Notes: a model not told the origin generated them from the letters alone. A stretch of 64,000 bases of DNA from Rhizophagus irregularis (GCF_026210795.1 NC_089429.1:1674001-1738000); one strand, 5' to 3'; positions 49,678 to 61,739 are shown, numbered from the stretch's first letter. Numbers and translations are program-made.

Positions 49678-52600
49678 GATGTAAGTAAATCATTTTTTAA
49701 AATCAAAGTTTCATAATTATTTTGTCATTAGATAACACTTCATTTCCCTAATCAATTACTGATCAATTATAATTCAATTAATCAGGGAGTAAGTAAATTA
49801 TTTTAAAATCAAAGTTTAATAATGATTTTGTCATTAAATAACACATCATTTCTCTAATCATCACAATTCAATTAAATTACCAGTGAGTGAGTATTAACTT
49901 TAATAATAATTTTTAACATTAAAGTTTCTGTCATTAAATAACACATCATTTTTTTAATAAAATCATTGATTAATCATAATTCAATTAAATTACCAGACGG
50001 TAAATGCATCATTTTAAAATCAAAGTTTCATAACAATTTTATCATTAATCATTCTCTAATCAATTGCTGATCAATCACAATTCAATTAAATTACCAGACT
50101 GTGAGTATAAGATTTTGTGATTATTTTTAAAATCAAAGTTTATCATTGAATAACACTTCATTTCTAATCAATCACAAATCAATTAAATTACCAGATGGTA
50201 GGTGCATCATTTATAAAACCAAAGTTTCATAATAATTTTGCCATTGAATAACACTTTATTTCTCTAATAAATTAATCAATCATAATTCAATCATCAGGGA
50301 GTAAGTAAATTATTTTAAAAATTAAAGTTACATAATGATTTTGCAATCCATTTCCCTAATCAATTACTGATCAATCATAATTCAATCATAATTCAATCAT
50401 AATTCAATCATCAGGGAGTAAGTAAATTGTTTTTAAACCAAAGTTTCATAATGATCTTGTCATTAAATAACACTTCATTTCTCTAATCAATTACTGATCA
50501 ATCACAATTCAATTAAATTTACCAGACTGTGAGTATAAAATTTCATGATCGTTTTCAAAATCAAAGTTTTATAATGATTTATCATTGAATAACTCTTCAT
50601 TTCACTAAACAATTATTGATCAATCACAATTCAATCATCAGGGAGTAAGTAAATTATTTATAAAATCAAAGTTACATAATGATTTTGCAATTCATTTCCC
50701 TAATCAATTACTGATCAATCATAATTCAATCATAATTCAATCATCAGGGAGTAAGTAAATTGTTTTTAAACCAAAGTTTCATACCGATTTTGTCATTGAA
50801 TAACACTTCATTTTTCGAATCAATTATTGATCAATTACAATTCAATTAAATTACCAGATCGTGAGTATAAAATTTCATGATTATTTTTAGAATCAAAATT
50901 TCATAATGATTTTGTCATTAATAACATGTAATTTCTCTAATCAATTATTGATCAATCAAATTCAATTAAATTACCAGACTGTGAGTATCAGATTTCATAA
51001 TCATTTTTAAATCAAAGTTTCATAATGATTTTATCATTGAATAACACTACATTTCTCTAATAAATTACTGATCAATCATAATTAAATTAATCAGAAAGTA
51101 AGTAAATTATTTTTAAAATTAAAGCCTCATAATAATTTATCATCAAATAACACATCATTTCTCTAATCAATTGCTGATTAATCACAATTTAATTAAATTA
51201 CCAGAGGGTAAGTGCATCATTTTTAAAATCAAAGGTTTATAAATGATTTTATCATTTTATCATTGAATAATAGTACTTCATTTTTCTAATCAATTACTGA
51301 TCAATCACAATTCAATTAAATCACCAGATTGTAAGTATTGGATTTCATGATCATTTTTTAAAATCAAAGTTTTATAATGATTTTGCCATTAAGTAATATT
51401 TCATACTCTAATCAATTACTGATCAATCACAATTCATTTAATTACCAGACTGTAAGTATAAGATTTCATGATCATTTTAGATCATTTTTAAAAATAAAGT
51501 TTCATAATGATTTTATCATTTAATAACACTTCATTTCTCTAATAAATTATTGACAAATAACAATTCAATTAAATTACCAGGCCGTAAGTATAAGATTTCA
51601 TTATTGTGTTTAAAACAAAGTTTCATAATGGTTTTATCATTGAATAACACTTCTCTTATCAATTGCTGATCAATCACAATTCAATTAAATTACCAGACCG
51701 TGAGTATCAGCATTTTTAAAACAAAAGTTTCATAATGATTTTGCATTGAATACTTCATATTTCTAATCAATTATTAATTAATAACAATTCACAAAATTAC
51801 CAGAACGTAAGTATTTAATATTATGATCATTTTTATAATCAAAGTTTCATAATAATTTTATCATTAAATAACACTTAATTCTTCACAATTCAATTAAATT
51901 ACAGAATGTGGGTATCAGATTTCATGATCAATTTTAAATCAAAGTTTCATAACAATTTTGCCATTAAATAACATTTCATTTCTCTAATCAATTATTGATC
52001 AATCACAATTCATTAAATTACAAGACCGTGAGTATCAAATTTCATGATCACTTTTAAAGTCAAAGTTTTATAATGATTTTATCATTGAATAATACTTCAT
52101 TCCTCTAATTAATTATTGATCAATCACAATTAAATACCAGACCGTGAGTACTAAGATTTCAGGATCATTTTTAAAATCAAATGATTTTATCATCAAATAA
52201 CACTTCATTTCCCTAACTAATTCTTGATCAATCACAATACAATTAAATTACCAGACCGTGAGTGCTAAGATTTCATGATCATTTTTAAAATCAAAGTTCA
52301 TAATAATTTATCATTAAATAACATTTCATTTCTTCAATCAATTACTGATCAATCACAATTCAATTATATTACCAGACCGTAAGTATAAAATTTCATGATA
52401 ATTTTTAAAATCAATGTTTCATTTCATAATGATTTTATCATTGAATAACACTTGATTTCTCTAATCAATTACTGATTAATCACAATTCAATTAAATTGCC
52501 AGACCGTAAGTATAATAATTTTAAAATCAATGTTTCATAATGATTTTATTATCAAATAACACTTCATTTCTCTGATTAATTACTGATAAATCGCAATTCA

Positions 52601-55600
52601 ATTAAATTACCAGACTGTGAGTATAAGATTTCATGATCATTTTTAAAATCAAATGTTCAAAATGATTTTATCATTAAATAATACTTCATTTTTCTAATCA
52701 ATTACTAATCAATCACAATTCATTAAATTACAAGACCGTGAGTATAAGATTTCATAATTATTTTAAAATCAAAGTTTTATAATGATTTGTCATTAAATAA
52801 CACATAATTTCTCCAATCAATTATTAATTGATCACAATTCAATTAAATTCCCAGAGGGTAAGTGTATCATTTTTAAAATCCAAATTTTATAATGAATTGT
52901 TATTAAATAACACATTCTCTAATCAATAATTTAATTAAATTACCAGACGGTAAGTACATAATTTTAAAATCAAAGTTACATAATGATTTTATCATTGAAT
53001 AACACTTCATTTCTCTAATAAATTACTGATTCATTAAATTACCAGACTGTAAGTATAATTATTTTTAAAATCAAAGGTTTAAAATGATTTTATTATTAAA
53101 TAACACTTTATTTCTCTAATAAATTACTGGTTATTTACAACTCAATTAAATTACCAGACCGTAAGTATAAGATTTCATGATCATTTTAAAATCAAAGTTT
53201 CATAATGATTTTATCATTAAATAACACTTCATTTCTATAATCAATTACTGATTAATCACAATTCAATTAAATTACCAGATTGTAAGTATAGGATTTCATG
53301 ATCATTTTTTAAAATCAAAGTTTTATAATGATATTATCATTAAATAAAACATCATTTCTCTAATTAATTATTGATTAATCACAATCCAATTAAATTACCA
53401 GAGGGTAAGTACATCATTTTTAAAATCAAAGTTTTATAATGATTTGCTATTAAATGACACATTATTCTCTAATTAATAATCAATTAAATTACCAGAACGT
53501 AAGTGCATCATTTTTAAATCAAAGGTTTATAATGATTTTATCATTGAATAACACTTCATTTCTCTAATCAATCATTGGTCAATCATAATTCAATTTATCA
53601 GAAAGTAAGTAAATTATTTTTCTTATAATAATTTGTCATTAAATAATATTTCATTTCTCTAATCAATTACTGATTAACCCCAATTCAATTAAATTACCAG
53701 AATGTGGGTATAAGATTTCATGATCATTTTTAAAATCAAAGTTTCATAATAATTTTGCCATTAAATAACACTTCATTTCTCTAATTAATTATTGATCAAT
53801 CACAATTCATTAAATTACAAGACCGTAAGTATCAAATTTAATTATCATTTTTAAAGTCAAGGTTTAATAATGATTTTATCATTAAATAATACTTCACTTC
53901 TCTAATCAATTACTGATCAATCACAATTCAATTAAATTACCAGATCGTGAGTACTAAGATTCATGATTATTTTTAAAATCAAATGATTTTGTCATTAAAC
54001 AACACTTTATTTCTCTAATCAATTATTGATCAATCACAATTCAATTAAATTATCAGACCGTGAGTACTAAGTTTTTATGGTCATTTTAAAATCAAAGTTT
54101 CATAATGATTTTATCATTAAATAACATTTCATTTTTTTAACCAATTACTGATCAACCACAATTCAATTAAATTACCAGACCGTGAGTACATGATTTATAA
54201 TAATTTTTAAAATCAGAGTTTCATAATGATTTTATTATTGAATAATACTTTATTTTTCTAATAAATTACTGATTAATCCCAATTCAATTAAATTACCAGA
54301 CCGTAAGTATAAAATTTCATGATAATTTTTAAAATCAATGTTTCATTTCATAATGATTTTATCATTAAATAACACTTGATTTCCCTGATTAATTATAAAT
54401 TACAATTCAATTAAATTACCAGACTGTGAGTATAAGATTTCATGATCATTTTTAAAATTAAATGTTCAAAATGATTTTGTTATTAAATAATACTTCATTT
54501 CTCTAATCAATTACTAATAAATCACAATTCATTAAATTACCAGACCGTGAGTATAAGATTTCATTATTATTTTGAAATCAAAGTTTTATAATGATTTTGT
54601 CATTAAATAATACTTCATTTTTCTAATCAATTATTGTTTAATCACAATTCAATTAAATTCCCAGAGGGTAAGTGTATCATTTTTAAAATCCGAATTTTAT
54701 AAAGAATTGTTACTAAATAACACATTCTCTAATCAATAATTTAATTAAATTACCAGACGGTAAGTGCCATTTTTAAAATTAAAGTTACATAATGATTTTA
54801 TCATTGAATAACACTTCATTTCTCTAATCAATTACTGATCAATTACAATTCAATTAAATTACCAGACTGTAAGTATAATTATTTTTAAAATCAAAGGTTT
54901 AAAATGACTTTATTAATAAATAATACTTTATTTCTCTAATAAATTACTGGTTAATCACAATTCAATTAAATTACCAGACCGTAAGTATAAGATTTCATGA
55001 TCATTTTAAAATCAAAGTTTCATGATTGTTTTATCATTAAATAACACTTTATATCTCTAATCAATTACTGATCAATCACAATTAAATTAAATTACCAGAA
55101 TGTGAGTATAAGATTTCATGATCATTTTTAAAATCAAAGTTTCATAATGCTTTATCATTGAGTAACACTTCATTTCTCTAATCAATTACTGATCAATCAT
55201 AATTCAATTAATTAGAAAGTAAATAAATTATTTTTAAAATTAAAGTCTCATAATAATTTGTCATTAAAACAACACATAATTTCTCTAATCAATTGCTAAT
55301 TAATCACAATTCAATTAATCAGAAAGTAAGTAAATTATTTTTAAAATTAAAGTCTCATAATAATTTGTCATCATTAAGTAACACATCATTTTTCTAATCA
55401 ATTGCTGATTAATCACAATTCAATTAAATTACCAGAATGTGAGTATAAGATTTCATTATCATTTTTAAAATCAAAGTTCCATAATGATTTTATCATTAAA
55501 TAAACACATCATGGCTCTAATCAATTACTGATCAATCACAATTCATTAAATTATCAAACCGTGAGTATAAAATTTCATGATCATTTTAAAATCAAAGTTT

Positions 55601-57550
55601 TATAATGATTTTGACATTAAATAACACTTTATCTCTCTAATCAATAACTGATCAATCACAATTAAATTAAATTACCAGAATGTGAGTATAAGATTTCATG
55701 ATTATTTTTAAATCAAAGTTTCATAATGATTTTATTATTTAATAACACTTCATTTCCTCTAATCAATAACTGGTCAATCACAATTCAATTAATCAGAAAG
55801 TAAGTGAATTATTTTTTAAAATTAAAGTTCCATAATAATTTGTTATTAAATAATACAACATTTTTCTAAACAATTACATTCAATTAAATTACCAGTGAGT
55901 GAGTATTAACTTTAACAATTATTTTTAAAATTAAAGTTTCTGTCATTAAATAACATTTTTCTAATTAATCACTGATTAATCACAATTCAATTAAATTACC
56001 AGACGGTAAATGCATCATTTTAAAATCAAAGTTTCATAGTGATTTTATCATTTAATAACACATCATTTCTCTAACCAATTACTGGTCAATCACAATTCAA
56101 TTAATCAGAAAGTTAGTAAATTATTTTTTAAAATTGAAGTCTCATAATAATTTGTCATTAAATAATACATCTTTTTTCTAATCATTTACTGATTAACAAT
56201 GATTCAATTAAATTACCAGTGAGTGAGTATTAAACTTTAATAGTAATTTTTTAAAATTAAAGTTTCTGTCATTAAATAACACATCATTTTTCTAATCAAT
56301 CACTGATTAATCATAATTCAATTAAATTACCAGACGGTAAATGCATCATTTTAAAATCAAAGTTTCATAATGATTTTATTATTAAATAACACTTCATTCT
56401 CTAATCAATTGCTGATCAATCACAATTTAATTAAATTACCAGACCGTGAGTATAAGTTTTCATAAGCATTTTTAAAATTATGATTTTGTCATTAAATAAC
56501 CTGATCAAATACTGATCAATTACAATTCCAGTCGGTAAGTATTCATTTTTAAAATTAGAGTTTCAATAATGATTTGTTATTAGATAATTCATCATTTTTC
56601 TAATCAATTGCTGATCAATCACAATTCAATTAAATTACCAGTCGGTAAGTGTTCATTTTTAAAATCAGAGTTTTATAATGATTTATTATTAGATAATTCA
56701 TCATTTCTCTAACAAATTGCTGATCAATCACAATTCAATTAAATTGCCAGTCGGTAAGTATTTATTTTTTAAAATCAAAGTTTCATAATGGTTTGTTATT
56801 AGATAACTGAATTCATTATTTCTCTAACAAATTGCTGATTAATTACAAATTCAATTACATTACCAGTCAGTAAGTATTCATTTTTTAAAATTAAAATTTC
56901 ATAATGATTTGTTATTAGATAATTGAATTCATCATTTTTCTAATCAATTACTGATTGATAATCACAATTTAATAACATTACCAGTGCGTGAGTATAAGAA
57001 GATTTTATGATCATTTTTAAAAATCAAAGTTTCATCATGATATTGTCATTAAATAACACTTCATTTCTCCTGATTAATTACAATTCAATTAAATTATTAG
57101 TATGTAAGTATAGGGTTTCATGATCATTTTCAAAATCAAAGTTTCATAATTATATTTTATCATTAAATAACACTTCATTTCTCTAATCAATTACTAACCA
57201 TTATAATTTAATTAATCAGAAAGTAAGTGAATTATTTTTAAAATTAAAGTCTCATAATAATTTGTCATTAATAATACATCATTTCTCTAATCAATTGCTG
57301 ATCAATCACAATTCAATTAAATTACCAGAGGGTAAGTGCATCATTTTCAAAATAAAGTTTTATGATGATTTGTTATCAAATAACACATTATTCTCTAATC
57401 AATTACTGATCAATTACAATTCAATTAAATTACCAGAGGGTAAGTGCATCACTTTTAAAATCAGAGGTTCAATATGATTTTATCATTAAATAACACTTCA
57501 TTTCTCTAATCAATGGGTAATTTTATAATCTACAATCATCACAAATTAGC
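49678..57550 (+). repeat. Array of 69 intron-microexon units (86-129 nt introns, 3-nt exons)
   Basis: Every unit has a branch-like TCTCTAATCAATTACTGAT, an acceptor CAATTAAATTACCAG, exactly three bases, then GTAAGT or GTGAGT (62 of 70 donors; the others GTAAAT x4, GTGGGT x2, GTAGGT, GTTAGT). Triplet starts: 49786 GGA, 49884 TGA, 49997 ACG, 50098 ACT, 50195 ATG, 50298 GGA, 50415 GGA, 50526 ACT, 50642 GGA, 50748 GGA, 50858 ATC, 50978 ACT, 51095 AAA, 51205 AGG, 51328 ATT, 51449 ACT, 51581 GCC, 51697 ACC, 51804 AAC, 51905 AAT, 52025 ACC, 52141 ACC, 52255 ACC, 52376 ACC, 52503 ACC, 52614 ACT, 52735 ACC, 52855 AGG, 52947 ACG, 53046 ACT, 53158 ACC, 53279 ATT, 53402 AGG, 53496 AAC, 53602 AAA, 53701 AAT, 53822 ACC, 53944 ATC, 54057 ACC, 54179 ACC, 54300 ACC, 54423 ACT, 54544 ACC, 54665 AGG, 54757 ACG, 54866 ACT, 54978 ACC, 55099 AAT, 55216 AAA, 55323 AAA, 55436 AAT, 55558 ACC, 55679 AAT, 55797 AAA, 55896 TGA, 56003 ACG, 56109 AAA, 56220 TGA, 56334 ACG, 56443 ACC, 56532 TCG, 56642 TCG, 56751 TCG, 56867 TCA, 56985 TGC, 57101 TAT, 57220 AAA, 57329 AGG, 57437 AGG. 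Each triplet is the third base of one codon plus the first two of the next. Confidence 0.9.
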
Positions 57551-60428
57551 ATTAGTAATCAAGGAGAACTTCAAAGTTAGTAAATTTGATTATATTAATT
57601 AACTTTTAAATATTAATAATTTATTTTATTAATCTGAAGGAAAATTGGAAGATGAAATAAACAAACTATCAGTACAAAGACAAATTCTGGCAGAAGATTA
57701 TAAAGAGCAAATAAAAGTTCATATTAGAGAAACTGATAAAAAATATCACAATCAAAATGTTCAATTGCAAGAAGAGATTATTAAAAGACAAGAAAAAATT
57801 AAAGAAAAGGAAAATGAAATAGCAACACTTCAGCAAAATTCTCAAAAATTAACCAAAGAAAAAAATGAACTAGAAGATAAATTAAATAAAAAAATAAGTG
57901 AGTTAGAAATTGAATTAACAAAAAAGGAAAAAATTATTGAAGTAGATAAAAAAGTCATTTATAAATATGAATACTCAAACAACTTATTACAAGAACAAAA
58001 GGAAAAATTGGAAAATGAATTAAGCAATTTAAAAGGCCAAAATCAAATTATCAAGGAAGATTTAATTCGAATTCAAGAGCATGTAAAGGTTAATACAGAA
58101 ATCAGCCAAAAACAAAATTCTCAATTACAAGAACAGATAGTTAAAAAACAAGAAATAATTAAACAAAAGGATAATGAAATAACAGCTCTTCAGCAAAGTT
58201 CTCAAAATTTGAACAAAGAAAAAACTGAACTAAAAGAGGAAATAACAGCTCTTCAGCAAAGTTCTCAAAATTTGAACAAAGAAAAAACTGAACTAAAAGA
58301 GGAAATAACAGCTCTTCAGCAAAGTTCTCAAAATTTGAACAAAGAAAAAACTGAACTAAAATTGGAAATAACAGCTCTTCAGCAAAGTTCTCAAAATTTG
58401 AACAAAGATAAAACTGAACTAAAATTGGAAATAACAGCTCTTCAGCAAAGTTCTCAAAATTTGGTTAAAGAAAAAACTGAACTAAAAGTGGAACTAACAG
58501 TAAAGGAAAGAATTATTGAAGTGGCAAATGAAAACTTAAACAACTTACAAGAAGAAAAAGGAAAATTGGAAAATGAAATAAACAAATTAAAGGAGAAAAA
58601 TCAAACTATTGAGAAAGATTTAATCCAAGTTCAAGAGCAAATAAAAGCTAATATAAAAATCAACCAAAAACAAAATGATCAATTACTACAAGAAAAAATT
58701 AAACAAAAAGAAAACGAAATAGCAACACTTCAACAAAATTCTCAAAACATAACTAAAGAAAAAACTAGACTAGAAGAGGAATTGGATAAGAAAATAAGCG
58801 AATTAGAAATTGAATTAGTAAAAAAGGAAAAAATCATTGAAACAGCTAATAAAGAAACTGCCTATTATCATGAAAGATCAAATCACTTACAAGAAGAAAA
58901 AGAAGAATTGGAAGATGAACTAGAGACACTGGAAAAGGAACTAAATCATGAAATAAAAATATTAATCAAAAATAAAGAAGAAAAACAACAAAAAATAAAT
59001 GAATTAGCTGAAGAAATGGAAAAAGAAAGATTGAGGCTAGTAAAAGTAGAAGAGGAATTAATTAAGGCTGATGAAATATTAAAAAATACTCAAATTGAAT
59101 TAGAACTTAGACAAAGTAGTGAAGAGCGGGAATTAATTATTTCTAAGGTTAAAGAATTGAAGAATAATATCAAGCAACTGGAAATTAAAAATGAAGAAAG
59201 TAAACAAAGTTTAGTTAACACACAAAGTAAATTGTCTGAAATTGAAGCCATACCATTTATCACTGATAAAATAAATAAACTTACCAAAAACAAAATTAAG
59301 CAAAAAAAAGAGTTAGAAAAGCTGAAGGAAGAATTGAAAAGTAATCAAGAACAATTAGAAAATATGGAAAAGAAGCTTAATAATAAGTTAAAGGAAATGG
59401 GGCAAATAGGTAAATTTACTATTAATATTAGTAGCAAGAATATAGCTAAACTAGGAGAATTGGTTAAAGAAAAAGAAGAATTAATCGAAAAAATTGACAA
59501 ATTAAAAAAAAATAAACTAGAAAAAGAAGAAAAAATAAAAAAACTTATGGAGAAAATTCAAGATGAAGACTGGAAGAAAAAGTGTCAAGGATTTCAGGAA
59601 ATAATAGACAAGAAAAATCAGATAATAGAAGAATTTACTAAAAAACTACCTAGAAAAATATTACTAATTGGTTGCACAGGTAGTGGTAAATCTACTTTGG
59701 CTAATGTATTGACTAGTACTAACAAATTTAAAGAAAGCAACTATTCTATTAGCCAAACTAAAACAATCCAAAGATGTCAATTTGTTGAAAAGGAGATAAT
59801 CTATGAAGTAATTGATACTATTGGCTTAAATGATACTAAACTAAGTCGGGAAGATATTTTATATAAATTAGCTGAGTTGGCTCGTGAATTAAAGGATGGT
59901 TTGCATCAAATTCTTTTAGTTAATAATGGCCGCTTTACTGAGGAAGAAATCCAAGTTTATAAAATACTAGAAACTGTTCTTTTTGATGAAAATGTGAAAA
60001 ACTATACCACAATTGTACGAACTAACTTTGAGAAGTTTGAAGATGAGGAAGAATGCCAAAACAATCAAAGATTATTAATTGAAGAAAAATCTCGAATAAT
60101 GGCCATAATTAAAAACTGTAATTTTTTTATTCATTTAGATAATCCTTCAAATGATATTAGTAAAAGAAAAAAGTCAAAAGCTATCCTATTAAACCATTTG
60201 AATAAGCAGATAGGAGTTTACAGGCCAAGTAACTTGGAAAAATTAAATGAAAGAATTATGGATTATATGAAAAATGAGAACCGAGAACTAGTTATTCAGG
60301 AAATGGATAAGCATGTTTCGAAATTTGAAGATAAATTATCTAATTTAGGACAAATTGGCTCATTTATTTCTGGATTAGCAGCAGTAGCAGCTATTATTGT
60401 TCCATTGGTTTCTTGTAATATAATGTAG
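49679..60428 (+). CDS. Predicted 72-exon gene: 69 three-base microexons, then coiled-coil AIG1-type GTPase
   Basis: Exon 1 ends at 49680 with AT; exons 2-70 are 3 nt each; exon 71 is 57550-57575; exon 72 is 57640-60428. Total about 1,007 residues. The microexons give MDERLWEELEESLKG, two modules IPPPPPLPGRLP and IPSPPPLPGRLP, and a basic end RNERPRRRHAIKGG; exon 71 adds ISNQGELQ. Exon 72 encodes a long coiled coil (to about residue 745) with five 21-residue repeats (EITALQQSSQNLNKEKTELK...), then a GTPase: GCTGSGKST (G1), DTIGL (G3), IVRTNF (G4-like), as in AIG1/GIMAP/Toc proteins, and a hydrophobic C-terminus (GLAAVAAIIVPLVSC) that could anchor it in a membrane. The large exon has no in-frame ATG before 59016 (457 codons in), so it needs an upstream start. 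The GTPase part is sure; the microexon part is an inference from splice signals and frame. Confidence 0.75.
58176..58490 (+). repeat. Five tandem 63-bp repeats in the coiled-coil coding region
   Basis: Copies start at 58176, 58239, 58302, 58365 and 58428 and are nearly identical. Each encodes 21 residues, exactly three heptads, so copy-number change lengthens the coiled coil without shifting register or frame. Related, more diverged versions (EIATLQQNSQ...) occur at about 57,815 and 58,715. Confidence 0.9.
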
Positions 60429-60492
60429 ATCAAAAATCTTCTCTTTAGACAATGGTGGTATGTATAATCAGGAGGTTTTGGAAAGGTATATA

Positions 60493-60662
60493 CAGTCAAA
60501 CCTTTATATAATGATATGTCATGACATTTTTAGGAAATATCGTTATATCAAAGTTATACCAATATTTATATGCCCTCACATATAGTGGGAAAATAAAGTT
60601 TTATCAGTATATCAAGTTTTTAATAGTATATCAGTATATTGAATATTGGTATATCGAAACTG
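60493..60662. mobile_element. Tc1/pogo-like MITE with TA target duplication
   Basis: Starts CAGTCAAACCTTTATATAAT and ends GTATATCGAAACTG, flanked by TA on both sides (60491-60492 and 60663-60664). CAGTC-AACC ends and a TA duplication fit the pogo branch of Tc1/mariner. It lies 65 bp after the stop of the GTPase gene, so it may sit in its 3' UTR. Confidence 0.6.
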
Positions 60663-60801
60663 TATAGGAAGTTTATGTGATATATAAATAACATTTTATC
60701 AATAATAAATATAATTATAACAATAATATTCTAATTTTGACTTAGAATTTGAATCTGTCATCTGTACTTTATGATATCTTCATATCCATTTCAATATTTT
60801 A

Positions 60802-61116
60802 GGTCACACAAATTCGATTTTTCGGTTCACTTCACCCGGCCAGGTCACTTTTTCAAATTTCAATAAAAAAAAGTTTATATAAAAAGTTTATCATGTGATC
60901 AGAGCGTGATTTTATTGGCGGGTAAGTTTATCATGTGGCTGAGAACTTCTGGAGAGAATTAATTACCCTCCCCTTTAAAAGTAAATTAATCAGATGTCCC
61001 GATTTTATATATATAAACTTATTTATTATTAATAAACAATGAACCCAGGTCCCCAGGTACCCAGGTCGATTTTAAGTTTCAATGTTATGTGAACTGAAAA
61101 ATTGAATTTGTGTGCC
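60802..61116. mobile_element. MITE, 315 bp, 28-bp inverted ends, 5-bp target duplication
   Basis: Left end GGTCACACAAATTCGATTTT, right end (minus strand) GGCACACAAATTCAATTTTT; TTTTA flanks both sides (60797-60801, 61117-61121). No coding sequence inside. Confidence 0.75.
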
Positions 61117-61739
61117 TTTTAAATTTTACATTAAAAGTAAATACTATTAGTAAATTTTTCAGTTATGGATCCCTAAGAATTCCTTAGAATATTCTAAAAT
61201 CCTTAAAGATCTGATAATTTGTTGGTTCCTTAAATTCTTTCAACCCATTATAAAGACCTTTAAGGATTCTATAAATCATTGGATCTTTAAGTATAGAATC
61301 TTTAAGGAATTTTTGTAAATTGAATGGCGCAGTCAGATCATTAAAAAGTACCAGTCAAAAATCAAGATTGGCAAATTTACCAATTTCCAGATAGTTTATT
61401 ATTGTTAAAGAAAGTTTTAATGAAACTTTATTTTTAACAGAATTAATTTCTGATATTTTTCACTATTAAACTAGAGCTAATTGAAATTATATGGCCATTA
61501 TTTTTGACGAATTCTGATTTGTTTGACTTACTTTACGAGGCTTTTTATTATTTTTTCAGTCTTTATCTGATTATGGTAATAATTATTTATTACAAATCCA
61601 AGCAAAAAACAACGTGCCAATTTTTGATATCCAGATATATAATTGCATTTCAACCTATTAATAAGTCTTTAACTAAATTTTTTAAACGCAACTTCATGCA
61701 TATTTCTTACAACTGTTGTATACTCAATTTTATTTAATT
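61117..61739. other. Intergenic, small inverted repeats only
   Basis: 61,165-61,315 contains CCTTAAAGATC / GATCTTTAAG and AGAATTCCTTAGAATATTC-type motifs in both orientations, perhaps another small decayed element. The 77-residue frame at 61504-61737 has no domain. Confidence 0.35.

Noticed and set aside
57262-57477. 71-residue frame SNQLLINHNSIKLPEGK...
   Set aside because: It lies across two array units; the repeated peptide is intron sequence read in one frame.
49678-57550. CRISPR-like or simple satellite array
   Set aside because: The repeats are long, diverged and without unique spacers of fixed size, so not CRISPR. A simple satellite does not explain the fixed 3-base gap between acceptor and donor in 69 units, nor the in-frame junction with the downstream gene.
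57645-57647. TTG as the start codon of the coiled-coil/GTPase protein
   Set aside because: Position 57645 is TTG, not ATG, and the open frame extends to an acceptor at 57639. The frame is better explained as an internal exon.
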